From: Verrucomicrobiia bacterium
GTDB taxonomy: Bacteria; Verrucomicrobiota; Verrucomicrobiia; CAIQCK01
NCBI GenBank assembly: GCA_026417675.1
Contig: JAOACV010000100.1
Coordinates: forward strand, 1 to 7,488
Length of the DNA: 7,488 nt
Direction: 5' to 3'
Shown here: piece by piece, positions 1 to 7,250 of the stretch
Numbering within the stretch: the first letter of the stretch is position 1
How the letters are laid out: each line of letters opens with the position of its first letter
The notes under the pieces: model-generated
What the model was told of the DNA's origin: nothing
The model's database searches: none
What the model saw: only the letters and a program-made list of their open reading frames with translations
Made by a program: the position numbers and the translations under genes

Positions 1-525
1 GTGATGAACTGGGTGATGGGCGGCCCGCCGAAGACGGCCATCGGCATGGGCGGCCACGCAAATTGGGAGGACTGGATCGTCAAGGGCAACGTCTTCGACC
101 ATTTCTACGTCGAGTATGAGTATCCGAACGGCGCGCGCATCGCCGCGAGCAGCCGTCACACGAAGAACACCACGTTCCGGCTCGGCGAGCGCGTCGTCGG
201 CACGAAGGGCGTCGCCACGCCATTCGGCAAGATCGCGGGGCCGAACGCCTACGAGTTTCCCGGCCCGTTCGACAACCCGCGCCTGATCCAGTGGCCCGCG
301 TTCATCGAGAGCATCCGCAAACGCGAGCCGCTCAACACGGGCAGGGAGGTCGCCGAGTCCACCATGACCGCCATCCTCGGCCGCATGTCGGCCTACACTG
401 GCCGCGCCATCAGTTACGACTGGGCGCTCAATCGCTCCCAGCTCGACTTGAGTCCGCCGAAACTCGAGTTTGGCCCGCTGCCGGTCGAGCCGCTGGCTGT
501 GCCGGGGCGGACGCCACTGGTTTAG
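1..525 (+). CDS. Gfo/Idh/MocA family oxidoreductase, C-terminal part (5' truncated)
   Basis: The frame is open from the first base and stops with TAG at 523-525, giving 174 residues of a protein whose family is usually about 400-450 residues. The GTG at base 1 is therefore most likely internal and the NAD(P)-binding Rossmann domain lies off the window. What remains is the substrate-side C-terminal domain: an opening DVMNWV-type stretch (here VMNWVMGGPP), a GMGGHANWEDW segment, the FYVEYEYPNGARI strand region, then REVAESTMTAILGRMSAYTGR and the SPPKLEFGPLPVEP tail typical of the secreted or cytoplasmic dehydrogenases greatly expanded in Planctomycetes and Verrucomicrobia. Family members oxidise or reduce sugars, inositols and related polyols with NAD(P); the substrate here cannot be read from the sequence. 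The ThuA-domain gene follows after 14 nt on the same strand, suggesting one transcript. Confidence 0.9.
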   Translation: MMNWVMGGPPKTAIGMGGHANWEDWIVKGNVFDHFYVEYEYPNGARIAASSRHTKNTTFRLGERVVGTKGVATPFGKIAGPNAYEFPGPFDNPRLIQWPAFIESIRKREPLNTGREVAESTMTAILGRMSAYTGRAISYDWALNRSQLDLSPPKLEFGPLPVEPLAVPGRTPLV

Positions 526-539
526 CGGGGAATCCGACG

Positions 540-1322
540 ATGCAAACCGTAATCTTCCATCTCAACGCGGCTTGCAGCGTCGCGCTCGCCGCCGCGTTCG
601 CCGCGCCTGCCCCGCAAAACCCCGCCACCGAGGAAAAGCCGATCCGCGTCCTGATCGTCACCGGCGTGGATTGGAAAGGCCACCTCTGGAAAGAGACCGG
701 GCCGGCCCTTCGCGAAATCCTCCAGGCCGACCCTCGCGTGGACGCGCGCCTCGCTGAAGACCCCGGCTTCCTCGCGGCCGACGCCGTCACCAGCTACCAT
801 GCGATCGTCCTCTACTTCAAAAACTACAAACTCTTCGCGCAGCAGGAGAAGGCGCAGGCGAACCTCCTGCGCTTCGTCGAGAACGGCGGCGGCCTTGTTG
901 TCGTCCACTACGCCAGCGGCGCGTTCGAGGACTGGCCGGAATACCGCAAACTCATCGGGCGCGCGCAAAAGATAAAACACGACCCGCGCGGTCCGTTCAC
1001 GGTGAACATCGTGGACGCCACCCATCCCGTCACCGCCGGTCTGAAGGACTTCGTCGCGGACGACGAACTGTTCTACGACCTGCGCGGCGACGAGCCGATC
1101 AAGGTCCTGGCCGCCGCGCGCTCCAAAGTCACTGGCAAAGATCACCCGATGGCCTTCGTGCTTGAGCGCGGCCGCGGCCGGGTCTTTCACACGACGCTCG
1201 GCCACGATGCCAAGGCGTTGCGCTCGCCCGGCACCTCCGAACTGCTCCGCCGCGGCGTCCTGTGGGCCAGCGGCCACACGGTCACAAACGACCAGCCGGA
1301 ACTGATGCCGAAGATTCAGTGA
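540..1322 (+). CDS. ThuA-domain protein, probably exported
   Basis: This 260-residue protein belongs to the ThuA (trehalose-utilisation) family, which has a class I glutamine-amidotransferase-like fold. Visible family signatures are IRVLIVTGVD near residue 35, ENGGGLVVVHYASGAF at 114-129, THPVTAGLKDF at 161-171, DDELFYDL at 174-181, and GRVFHTTLGHD at 213-223. At the nucleophile-elbow position, after the GLVVVHY strand, the sequence is HYAS with no cysteine, so classical amidotransferase chemistry is unlikely. The first 25 residues are hydrophobic and alanine-rich with AFAAP near residue 20, a weak signal peptide lacking clear positive charge at its start. I chose the ATG at 540 because it follows the upstream stop by 14 nt with a G-rich site (GGGGA) 8 nt before it; the in-frame ATG at 291 would overlap the dehydrogenase deeply. 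ThuA proteins often neighbour Gfo/Idh/MocA dehydrogenases, and a role in sugar metabolism is inferred from that. Confidence 0.87.
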   Translation: MQTVIFHLNAACSVALAAAFAAPAPQNPATEEKPIRVLIVTGVDWKGHLWKETGPALREILQADPRVDARLAEDPGFLAADAVTSYHAIVLYFKNYKLFAQQEKAQANLLRFVENGGGLVVVHYASGAFEDWPEYRKLIGRAQKIKHDPRGPFTVNIVDATHPVTAGLKDFVADDELFYDLRGDEPIKVLAAARSKVTGKDHPMAFVLERGRGRVFHTTLGHDAKALRSPGTSELLRRGVLWASGHTVTNDQPELMPKIQ

Positions 1323-1323
1323 G

Positions 1324-1354
1324 GCGTCGCGAGATTGTTGCGATGACGCGACGC
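1324..1354. terminator. Inverted repeat in convergent gap, candidate terminator
   Basis: GCGTCGCG at 1324-1331 and CGCGACGC at 1347-1354 are perfect reverse complements separated by 15 nt. The repeat sits in the 42-nt gap between two converging genes, the place where a shared terminator is expected. No T-run follows on either strand, so it is not a standard intrinsic terminator; it could act as a weak or bidirectional one, or be chance in GC-rich DNA. Confidence 0.35.
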
Positions 1355-1364
1355 TTGCGCCGCT

Positions 1365-3020
1365 TCAGTCCTTGCGCGGCGGGGAGGGGCGGATGGTGAT
1401 CGGCCAGCCGGGGAATTGTTTCGCGCCGGGGCGCGTTACGTCCGCAAACCGCGGCCAGCACTCGAAGGTCACCGTGCCTTTGGACTTGTTGAACCGGATC
1501 AAGCCGTAGCCCGCGCCGTTGGAGTCGCTGTCGGGATTGGCGTAGGCGTGCATGGTGATGCGGTTGCCGAAGCCGTCCAGATAGTCGCCCGTCCACGGCA
1601 ACGGCGACCGCGGGTCGGGCCGGGCGCCGGGCTTCCCATCCTCCGGCCACCACCAGCGGCTGTAGTAGTTGTTGACGATGGCCGGCACGCAGAACGACCA
1701 GCAGGCGTCGCCAAACTCCTCGATGCCGTGGTGGAAGATCGTGCCCAAGTGCTGGTCGCCGGCGATGTGCACGGCAAACGCCTTGCGCATCTCGGCCAAC
1801 GCCCGATTGCGGCCCGTCTGCGGCCAGCCGTTGGAGTCCAGATCGGCGTAGACGCGGTTGTCGTGCGTGCCGTGCAGGTGGGCTCCCCCGCAAAAACCGG
1901 TTTGCGACAGCACCGCTTTGAACCGCACATTGCGCCACTCCCGCCCCCAGTCGCGCAGGAACTTCAACTGGCGCGCGCCCAGCAGCTCCAGGCCGGGCAG
2001 GTCAATCGAGGCGGGGTCGTAGTTGGGATTCAGGATGTGGTCAGGGCGGGGACCTTGTTGGGGAATCTTGCCCGCCGGGCCGCTCTTGAACTTGCGGTCC
2101 TCAATGATGGCAAAGTCCACGCCGCCGACCTTCAGCCGCGTGAAATAGACGCCGATGCCCTGGCCGATCGGCGCGGGGTCGTAAGGGTCGGGCAGGTGCG
2201 CGGTCTGACAGCGCTCGACCATCTTGACGTATTCGGCATGGTAGAAATAGCCGCCGTCGTCGCCGGCGGGCGAACTGGCGCGCTTGCCGCCCTCGCCCCA
2301 GAGGTTGCCCTGCCCGATGTCGTGGTCGTCGGGAATGGTGATGCAGGGCCGGCTGCGCAGCACGTCGCGGAACTGCCGCCCAAACAGCAGCCACGCAGCC
2401 GTGTGTTCCTTGTGGTCGTAGGACTGGTCGCCGGCAAAAAACAACAGGTCCGGGTCATGGTGGTTCACGTTGCGGACGAACTCCTCGCGCGGGCCGCGGT
2501 CCTTGTTCGAGTTGCACGAGAACGCCGCCACCACGATCTCGCTCTTGCGAGCCGGGTCTTTGCGGATGAGGCCCTCGAACATGGCGCGCCCGCCGTGGCG
2601 CAGCCGATACGGCACGTCGCGGCTCGCGTCCCAGTTCTCCACGCGGAACAACGCCGACCAGCCGATGTCGTTGACACGCGCGCGCGCGATCTCGCGCCAC
2701 TGGCCGCCGTCCTGAATCTCCAGCCGCATCTCACGCGTCTCGCGCGGGTAGAGCGGATAGAGCTGCGCGGAGAGCTTCAACGTGCCGTTGGCCACCGTGT
2801 AGAGGCCGAACGCGACCACCTCGTCGCGCGGGACATTGACGTCGTGGATTTTGGAGGGCGGGCGGTTCCACCAATCATTGACCGCCGCGGTGTCGAGCCC
2901 CTCGAACGGCGCGCGCACGGGCGGTTCGCCGTGGTCGGCGGCAGGCAACGTCGGCGCAAAATGCAGGAACGTGGCCATGGGAAACACAGCCAAGAGGAAA
3001 CTTGTCAGTGCCATTTTCAT
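1365..3020 (-). CDS. Secreted PhoD-like metallophosphatase
   Basis: The product is 551 residues. The N-terminus (MKMALTSFLLAVFPMATFL...LPAA) is a signal peptide with likely cleavage around residue 27-28, so the protein is exported. Residues about 60-155 form a beta-rich N-terminal region; the metallophosphatase domain follows. Metal-site motifs of the PhoD-like family are clear: AGDQSYDH at 196-203, IPDDHDIGQGNLWGEGG at 229-245, and HIAGDQHLGT at 418-427, together supplying the Asp and His ligands. PhoD-like enzymes are phosphodiesterases/phosphomonoesterases using Ca and Fe or similar metals; the natural substrate here is unknown. The gene lies 79 nt after the MarC-family gene on the same strand. 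No clear Shine-Dalgarno precedes the ATG; a sigma70-like promoter sits just upstream, so the mRNA may be leaderless. A second in-frame ATG two codons downstream is an alternative start. A 576-residue antisense frame exists but resembles nothing. Confidence 0.88.
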   Translation of the reverse strand: MKMALTSFLLAVFPMATFLHFAPTLPAADHGEPPVRAPFEGLDTAAVNDWWNRPPSKIHDVNVPRDEVVAFGLYTVANGTLKLSAQLYPLYPRETREMRLEIQDGGQWREIARARVNDIGWSALFRVENWDASRDVPYRLRHGGRAMFEGLIRKDPARKSEIVVAAFSCNSNKDRGPREEFVRNVNHHDPDLLFFAGDQSYDHKEHTAAWLLFGRQFRDVLRSRPCITIPDDHDIGQGNLWGEGGKRASSPAGDDGGYFYHAEYVKMVERCQTAHLPDPYDPAPIGQGIGVYFTRLKVGGVDFAIIEDRKFKSGPAGKIPQQGPRPDHILNPNYDPASIDLPGLELLGARQLKFLRDWGREWRNVRFKAVLSQTGFCGGAHLHGTHDNRVYADLDSNGWPQTGRNRALAEMRKAFAVHIAGDQHLGTIFHHGIEEFGDACWSFCVPAIVNNYYSRWWWPEDGKPGARPDPRSPLPWTGDYLDGFGNRITMHAYANPDSDSNGAGYGLIRFNKSKGTVTFECWPRFADVTRPGAKQFPGWPITIRPSPPRKD

Positions 3021-3028
3021 GCGTTGGG

Positions 3029-3057
3029 ATTATGGCGTCTCCGCAGGCGGCTGAAAA
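3029..3057 (-). promoter_or_regulatory. Possible promoter for the PhoD-like gene
   Basis: Reading the minus strand, TTTTCA (3057-3052) and CATAAT (3034-3029) are separated by exactly 17 nt and resemble -35 and -10 boxes (TTGACA, TATAAT). The -10 box ends 8 nt before the ATG, which would put the transcript start at or next to the start codon. This fits the missing Shine-Dalgarno. It rests on sequence resemblance only, and the -35 box overlaps the loop side of the hairpin at 3049-3072. Confidence 0.25.
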
Positions 3058-3072
3058 GCCTTCTCCTCAGCC
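3049..3072 (-). terminator. Hairpin after the MarC-family gene, weak terminator candidate
   Basis: GGCTGA (3049-3054) and TCAGCC (3067-3072) form a 6-bp stem that can extend by an A-T and two G-T pairs to about 9 bp with a 6-nt loop. It lies 28 nt beyond the MarC-family stop and before the PhoD-like gene. In the direction of transcription no U-run follows, so it may be a weak terminator, an RNA-stabilising stem, or chance. Confidence 0.25.
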
Positions 3073-3099
3073 GAAGTTCTCGATCATCTTTCCCGGTTT

Positions 3100-3741
3100 T
3101 CATCCTCCGCTCCCGGTCAGGATGCCGAGGGTTTGCGCGGCGTTGATCATGAATTGCACCGCCACCGCAGCCAGCAAGAGGCCCATCAGCCTCACGGTAA
3201 TAGTCATGGCCAGCGGGCTAAGCCAGGCCGCGCCGCGCGCCGACAGCCTCAGGATAACATAGCTGGCCGCGCACACCGCCACGATGCTGGCGCACAGCGC
3301 CACGCCCTGGCTGAAGTCCGTTGCCTGACCCTGCAGGATCAGCGCCGTGGAGATCGCACCCGGCCCGGCCAGCATCGGCACGGCCAGCGGCGTGATGGCG
3401 ATGTCGTCCTTGGCCTCGCCCGCGGCGGTTTCCTCGGCCGTCTCCTGCACTTTCGAGCGGCGCGCGTGCAACATGTCCAGTGCGACCAAGAACAACAGGA
3501 AGCCGCCCGCGATCTGGAAGGCGGGCAAAGTGATGCCGAGCATCCGGAAAATCCAGCGCCCCGCCAGCGCGAACGTCAGGAGCACGCCCGCCGCCACGGC
3601 GCACGCCAACCGTGCCATGCGCACGCGCTCCTCAGGGGTGCTCCGTGCTGTCATCGCCAAAAACGCCGGCACCGCCGCGATCGGATCCACGATCACGAAG
3701 AGCGAACTTAACGCCAACAGGCTGTATTCAAGCAACGTCAT
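3100..3741 (-). CDS. marC: MarC-family integral membrane protein
   Basis: With the chosen start the protein is 213 residues, the normal size for the MarC (UPF0056) family. Six hydrophobic segments are visible at about 5-28, 45-65, 67-90, 116-137, 146-166 and 180-204, with a charged loop (about 93-113) in the middle. Family signatures are [18 protein letters not shown] at 14-31, [15 protein letters not shown] at 118-132 and [17 protein letters not shown] at 184-200. It lies in the inner membrane. The family name comes from the E. coli mar locus, but a role in multidrug resistance was later not supported; an archaeal relative (SnatA) moves small neutral amino acids, so a transporter is possible. 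The ATG at 3741 is chosen because it gives the family-typical N-terminus and follows a G-rich stretch; a longer frame from 3825 would add 28 polar residues inside ftsH. It overlaps the ftsH stop by 14 nt, implying translational coupling. Confidence 0.9.
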   Translation of the reverse strand: MTLLEYSLLALSSLFVIVDPIAAVPAFLAMTARSTPEERVRMARLACAVAAGVLLTFALAGRWIFRMLGITLPAFQIAGGFLLFLVALDMLHARRSKVQETAEETAAGEAKDDIAITPLAVPMLAGPGAISTALILQGQATDFSQGVALCASIVAVCAASYVILRLSARGAAWLSPLAMTITVRLMGLLLAAVAVQFMINAAQTLGILTGSGG

Positions 3742-5575
3742 GGCCACCCCCACGCCCCAGTAGTTGACGGAATGCATCGCCGTCGAGCGTCTCTCGTTGT
3801 AACAACTCGCGAGCGACTGTTTCAAGCTGGTCGCGCCGCTCGGACAAAATTTGTTTGGCCCGCCGGTAGGCGTCGTCGAGCAGTCGCTTCACTTCCTCGT
3901 CCATCTCGCGGGCGGTTTGCTCGCTGCAATCGCGCTGGGTTTGCAACAGGCCGTCGCCCCCGCTCAGAAATGCGCCGGGCTTTTGCGCGCAGTGCGCCAA
4001 GCCCACCTTCTCGCTCATGCCGAACAGGCCGACCATCTGCCGTGCCAGCGCCGTCGCGCGTTCCAGATCGTTCTCGGCGCCGCTGCTGACCTCGCCAAAG
4101 ACAGTTTCCTCGGCGGCGCGTCCGCCGAGCAGTCCGGCAAGCCGGTCGTTCAACTCGGATTGGGTCAGCAGGAACTGGTCTTCGGTGGGCAATTGCAGCG
4201 TGTAACCCAACGCCGCCCGGCCGCGGGGAACGATGCTGATCTTGTGCACCGGATCGGCATGCTCGCTGTAGGCCGCCACGAGCGCGTGGCCGACTTCGTG
4301 ATAGGCCACGCGGCGTTTTTGCTCCTCGCTCAACCGCCGACTGCGGCGCTGGGGGCCGGCGACGACCTTTTCCACCGCCTCCTCCAAGTCACGTTGCGTG
4401 ACGGCCTTCGCCGCGCGTCGGGCGGCTAGCAACGCGGCCTCGTTGATCACGTTGGCCAGGTCGGCGCCGGAAAAACCCGGTGTCGCCGCCGCGATGCGGC
4501 GCAGGTCCACGTCGGAGGTCAGCGGCTTGCCGCGGGTGTGAACTTTCAGAATCGCCTCCCGGCCGTCGAGGTCGGGCGCGTCCACGATGACCTGCCGATC
4601 GAACCGGCCCGGCCGCAACAGGGCGCGGTCGAGAATCTCTGGCCGGTTGGTCGCGGCCAGCACGATCACGCCGGCGTTCGGCTCAAAGCCGTCCATCTCG
4701 ACGAGCAGTTGGTTGAGCGTTTGCTCTCGCTCATCGTTGACGGCGCCGAGATGCACGCCACGCTGCCGGCCAATAGCGTCGAGTTCGTCAATGAAGATAA
4801 TGCAAGGCGCATGAGCCTTGCCCTGCTGGAACAGGTCGCGCACGCGGGCGGCGCCGACGCCGACGAACATCTCGACGAAATCGCTGCCGCTGATGGAGAA
4901 GAACGGCACATCGGCCTCGCCGGCGATCGCCTTGGCGAGCAAGGTCTTGCCGGTGCCAGGCGGGCCGACCAACAACACGCCTTTGGGAATCTTCGCGCCG
5001 AGTGCCTGGTAGCGTTTCGGATTTTTGAGGAAATCCACGACCTCCTGCAGTTCGAGCTTGGCCTCGTCACAACCGGCCACGTCGGCGAAGGTCACGCCGG
5101 TTTGCTTTTCCCTGATCAGCCGGGCGCGGCTCTTGCCGATGTTGAGGACCGCCTCGCCCATCGCGCCGAAACGCCGGCCGAGGAACGACCACACGGCAAA
5201 CATCAGTCCGAGCGGCAACACCCAGCTCACGAAAAAGCTTTCAAGGAACGACGGCCGCACGCCGCCGAACTTCACCCCGGCGACCTGCAGCTCCTCGACC
5301 AGCTTCGGGTCCTCGACGCGCACCGTGCGGAACAGGAACGCGGCGTCCTTTTTGTCCTTCGGCTCGACGCGGCCCACAATCTCGTCCGTTTTAACGGCGC
5401 ACTCGACGACCTCACGCGCGGCAACGTGCTGTTTGAACTCGCTGTAGTTGATGGTTCGCACCGCCAGCCGGGAGAAACTTTCCTGCCATGCCCACAGTAA
5501 CGCCAACATCAAGACGACGTAAAAGATGTTCACCCGCCACCGTGGATCGAGCCGCACGGGACGTTTGGTTTTCAT
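3728..5575 (-). CDS. ftsH: ATP-dependent zinc metalloprotease FtsH
   Basis: This 615-residue protein is a complete FtsH: a membrane-anchored hexameric AAA+ protease that extracts and degrades damaged membrane proteins and some cytosolic regulators. In order: first membrane helix about 16-32, periplasmic domain with [10 protein letters not shown] at 42-51, second membrane helix about 113-132, then the ATPase with Walker A GPPGTGKT (204-211), pore loop FVGVG (237-241), Walker B IIFIDELD (259-266), and the second region of homology [18 protein letters not shown] (310-327) with arginine fingers. The protease has the zinc motif HEVGH (426-430) and the third ligand Asp503 in ENDLERAT. Most FtsH have HEAGH; the Ala-to-Val change leaves the HExxH ligands intact. 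The start has a strong Shine-Dalgarno (GGAGG, 8 nt away). It lies 73 nt after degP and overlaps the MarC-family gene by 14 nt. All catalytic residues are present, so it should be active. It may be one of several paralogues in this genome. Confidence 0.97.
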   Translation of the reverse strand: MKTKRPVRLDPRWRVNIFYVVLMLALLWAWQESFSRLAVRTINYSEFKQHVAAREVVECAVKTDEIVGRVEPKDKKDAAFLFRTVRVEDPKLVEELQVAGVKFGGVRPSFLESFFVSWVLPLGLMFAVWSFLGRRFGAMGEAVLNIGKSRARLIREKQTGVTFADVAGCDEAKLELQEVVDFLKNPKRYQALGAKIPKGVLLVGPPGTGKTLLAKAIAGEADVPFFSISGSDFVEMFVGVGAARVRDLFQQGKAHAPCIIFIDELDAIGRQRGVHLGAVNDEREQTLNQLLVEMDGFEPNAGVIVLAATNRPEILDRALLRPGRFDRQVIVDAPDLDGREAILKVHTRGKPLTSDVDLRRIAAATPGFSGADLANVINEAALLAARRAAKAVTQRDLEEAVEKVVAGPQRRSRRLSEEQKRRVAYHEVGHALVAAYSEHADPVHKISIVPRGRAALGYTLQLPTEDQFLLTQSELNDRLAGLLGGRAAEETVFGEVSSGAENDLERATALARQMVGLFGMSEKVGLAHCAQKPGAFLSGGDGLLQTQRDCSEQTAREMDEEVKRLLDDAYRRAKQILSERRDQLETVARELLQRETLDGDAFRQLLGRGGGHDVA

Positions 5576-5583
5576 GCCGTTTC

Positions 5584-5588
5584 CCTCC
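5584..5588 (-). promoter_or_regulatory. Strong ribosome binding site of ftsH
   Basis: On the minus strand GGAGG lies 8 nt before the ATG at 5575, an ideal spacing. It fixes the ftsH start and argues that ftsH is translated independently of degP even if cotranscribed. Confidence 0.85.
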
Positions 5589-5648
5589 GCATGTTATGGA
5601 ATCTGTTTCTCGGCGGTGGTTCGAGGCTTTTGACACGGCGAATACCGA

Positions 5649-7157
5649 TCAACGTCCCTTCGGTCTGACCTCGACGATGACGTAGCGGCTGCCGCCCCGG
5701 CTCCAGATGCGAAGCAGCACACGGTCGCCTCGGATGCGTTCGCTCAAGTGCACGGCCTCGTCGGCGTTGTTCACCGGCTGGCGGTTGATTTCAAGGATTA
5801 CGTCGCCTTCGCGCAACCCAGCCGCCGCCGCTGGAGATGCCGGATCTACGTCCGTCACCAGCGCCCCGCGAACATGGCTGGGAATGTCGAATTCGCGCCG
5901 GCTGCGGGCATCCAAGTCCTCGACAGCGACGCCATCCAACGGGTCGGCTTGTGCGCCACGACGCAGACCGCCGGAGCGACCGCCAGCCTTGGCGAGTCCT
6001 TTTTCAGAGGGCAGCTCGGCCAGTTTGACGGTGAAGGTCTGTTCTTTGGCATCACGAATGACTTTGAGTGGCACCTTGGTGTCCGGGATGGTTTGCGCGA
6101 CCATGAGGCGGAGATGCCGGCTGTCGGTGACTTTCTTGCCGTTGAATTCGATGACCACGTCGCCCACTTTCAAGCCGGCCTTGTCCGCGGGCGAGTCTTT
6201 TGTCACCTCCGCGATGAGGGCGCCGCCGTGGTCCGAAAGTTTGAACTCCTTCGCCAAATCAGCCGTAACCGGCTGGATCATAACACCGAGGTAGCCGCGT
6301 GTCACCTTGCCGTCGGCAATGATGCGTTCCATCACGTAACGGGCCAGGTTGATGGGCACGGCAAAACCGACGCCGAGGTTGCCGCCGGTGCGACTCAGGA
6401 TGGCCGTGTTGATGCCGACGAGCCGGCCTGCGGCATCCACGAGCGCGCCGCCGGAGTTGCCAGGGTTGATGGAAGCATCGGTTTGGATGAAATCCTCGTA
6501 GTCCACGATGCCCATACCGCCACGGCCTTTCGCGCTGACGATCCCCATCGTCACCGTCTGACCGACGCCGAACGGATTGCCGATGGCGAGCACGACGTCG
6601 CCCACTGCGAGATGGTCGCTATCCGTGACAGTGATCGCCGGAAGGTTTTTGGCTTCAACCTTTATTACCGCGATATCGGTTTGCGGGTCGGTGCCAATCA
6701 CCTTGGCGGAGTAAGTGGTCTTCTCATCCGCAAGGGCCACCTTGATCTCATCGGCGCCCTCTACGACGTGGTTGTTGGTGAGGATGTAGCCATCCTCGGT
6801 GACGATGACGCCGGAGCCAAGGGCCTGCTCGCGACGTTCGCGGGGCACATCCTGCTGGCCAAAAGGCAGGCCAAAGAAATCGCGGAAGAACGGATCATCG
6901 AAGAACGGCGCCAGACGCAGGTTTTCCCTCACGGTTTTGGCCGTGTAGATGTTCACGACACTGGGTGTCACCTTCTTGATAACTGGCCCGAAGGTAAACG
7001 TAGGGCGCGACCCCTCTGCGATCGGGGTGTTGTCGAGTTTCAGCTCGGGCGATGCGCCGAACAGGTTTGGCGCCCACCCAAGTTCGGTGAAGAGAAATGC
7101 GAGCGCGAGGCTCAGACTGGCACCGAGTGTAAGAGTTGTTTTGACTGAAGTTTTCAT
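5649..7157 (-). CDS. degP: DegP/HtrA (Do) family periplasmic serine protease
   Basis: The product is 502 residues. An N-terminal hydrophobic segment (about 8-23, after Lys2 and Lys6) is a signal peptide or anchor, placing the protein in the periplasm. The trypsin-like domain carries the triad His130 (TNNHVV), Asp161 (TDIAVIK) and Ser235 (NPGNSGGAL). Two PDZ domains follow, about 285-380 (RGYLGVMIQ...) and 400-500 (ALVTDVDPASPAAAAGL...), which bind exposed hydrophobic C-termini of misfolded substrates and drive oligomer assembly. The whole architecture matches Do-family endopeptidases that degrade or chaperone misfolded envelope proteins; the loop before the triad histidine (LA) is short to medium, more DegQ-like than DegP-like. 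The start at 7157 gives the cleanest signal peptide; an in-frame ATG at 7184 would add nine residues but lacks a good ribosome site and would make the AGGAGG an accidental Arg-Arg codon pair. It lies 93 nt after hsp20 and 73 nt before ftsH, so one operon is likely. Confidence 0.95.
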   Translation of the reverse strand: MKTSVKTTLTLGASLSLALAFLFTELGWAPNLFGASPELKLDNTPIAEGSRPTFTFGPVIKKVTPSVVNIYTAKTVRENLRLAPFFDDPFFRDFFGLPFGQQDVPRERREQALGSGVIVTEDGYILTNNHVVEGADEIKVALADEKTTYSAKVIGTDPQTDIAVIKVEAKNLPAITVTDSDHLAVGDVVLAIGNPFGVGQTVTMGIVSAKGRGGMGIVDYEDFIQTDASINPGNSGGALVDAAGRLVGINTAILSRTGGNLGVGFAVPINLARYVMERIIADGKVTRGYLGVMIQPVTADLAKEFKLSDHGGALIAEVTKDSPADKAGLKVGDVVIEFNGKKVTDSRHLRLMVAQTIPDTKVPLKVIRDAKEQTFTVKLAELPSEKGLAKAGGRSGGLRRGAQADPLDGVAVEDLDARSRREFDIPSHVRGALVTDVDPASPAAAAGLREGDVILEINRQPVNNADEAVHLSERIRGDRVLLRIWSRGGSRYVIVEVRPKGR

Positions 7158-7165
7158 GGCAACAT
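7154..7165 (-). promoter_or_regulatory. Three-codon leader frame (Met-Leu-Pro) overlapping the degP start
   Basis: On the minus strand ATG TTG CCA TGA runs from 7165 to 7154, and its stop shares the bases ATGA with the degP start at 7157. The AAGGAGGAG Shine-Dalgarno sits 7 nt before this small frame but 15 nt before the degP ATG. Ribosomes could therefore initiate here, terminate, and restart on degP. It is too short to be judged by coding statistics; the arrangement could be accidental. Confidence 0.3.
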
Positions 7166-7170
7166 TTTGA

Positions 7171-7179
7171 CTCCTCCTT
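7171..7179 (-). promoter_or_regulatory. Extended Shine-Dalgarno upstream of degP
   Basis: AAGGAGGAG on the minus strand is a near-perfect anti-16S match. Measured from its GGAGG core, it is 15 nt from the chosen degP start, longer than usual, and 7 nt from an out-of-frame ATG. It favours the 7157 start over the 7184 start, which lies upstream of it. Confidence 0.6.
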
Positions 7180-7194
7180 GTCATTTCGTTTTCC

Positions 7195-7244
7195 GTCCTG
7201 GGGGCCGCGGGTCGGCAAGCGCCAGCCGCGCGGCCCCACCGGAC
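7195..7244 (-). repeat. Long GC-rich hairpin between hsp20 and degP
   Basis: GGGGCCGCG (7201-7209) and CGCGGCCCC (7229-7237) are perfect 9-bp arms. Outside them GTCC (7195-7198) and GGAC (7241-7244) continue the stem after a small internal bulge, and GGC/GCC (7214-7216, 7221-7223) can close an inner 4-nt loop. The structure starts 6 nt beyond the hsp20 stop. In the direction of transcription it is followed by GGAAAACGAA, not a U-run, so it is not a textbook terminator. It could attenuate transcription, protect the hsp20 mRNA 3' end, or affect degP translation. Confidence 0.55.
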
Positions 7245-7250
7245 TTCCGT

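Noticed and set aside
291..539. An upstream extension of the ThuA-domain gene to the ATG at 291.
   Set aside because: It would overlap the dehydrogenase by 235 nt and add Arg/His-rich sequence typical of an out-of-frame reading; the signal-peptide-like start at 540 is better.
522..1277. A 251-residue minus-strand frame opposite the ThuA-domain gene.
   Set aside because: The plus-strand ThuA signatures are strong and the gene fits the operon; this frame is a shadow.
1416..3146. A 576-residue open frame on the plus strand, the longest frame in this part of the window.
   Set aside because: It is antisense to the PhoD-like gene, which has a signal peptide and all metal-binding motifs. The antisense product is rich in Arg, Ala and Val with no recognisable domain, as expected of a mirror frame in GC-rich DNA.
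3742..3825. A 28-residue N-terminal extension of the MarC-family protein.
   Set aside because: The extension is polar, lies wholly inside ftsH and is absent from the usual MarC family start, which begins a few residues before the first membrane helix.
4538..5500. A 320-residue plus-strand frame opposite ftsH.
   Set aside because: FtsH is unmistakable on the other strand; the antisense product has no domain pattern and no ribosome site.
5748..7148. A 466-residue plus-strand frame opposite degP.
   Set aside because: It mirrors the codon structure of a clear Do-family protease; the composition is His- and Asp-rich without any motif.
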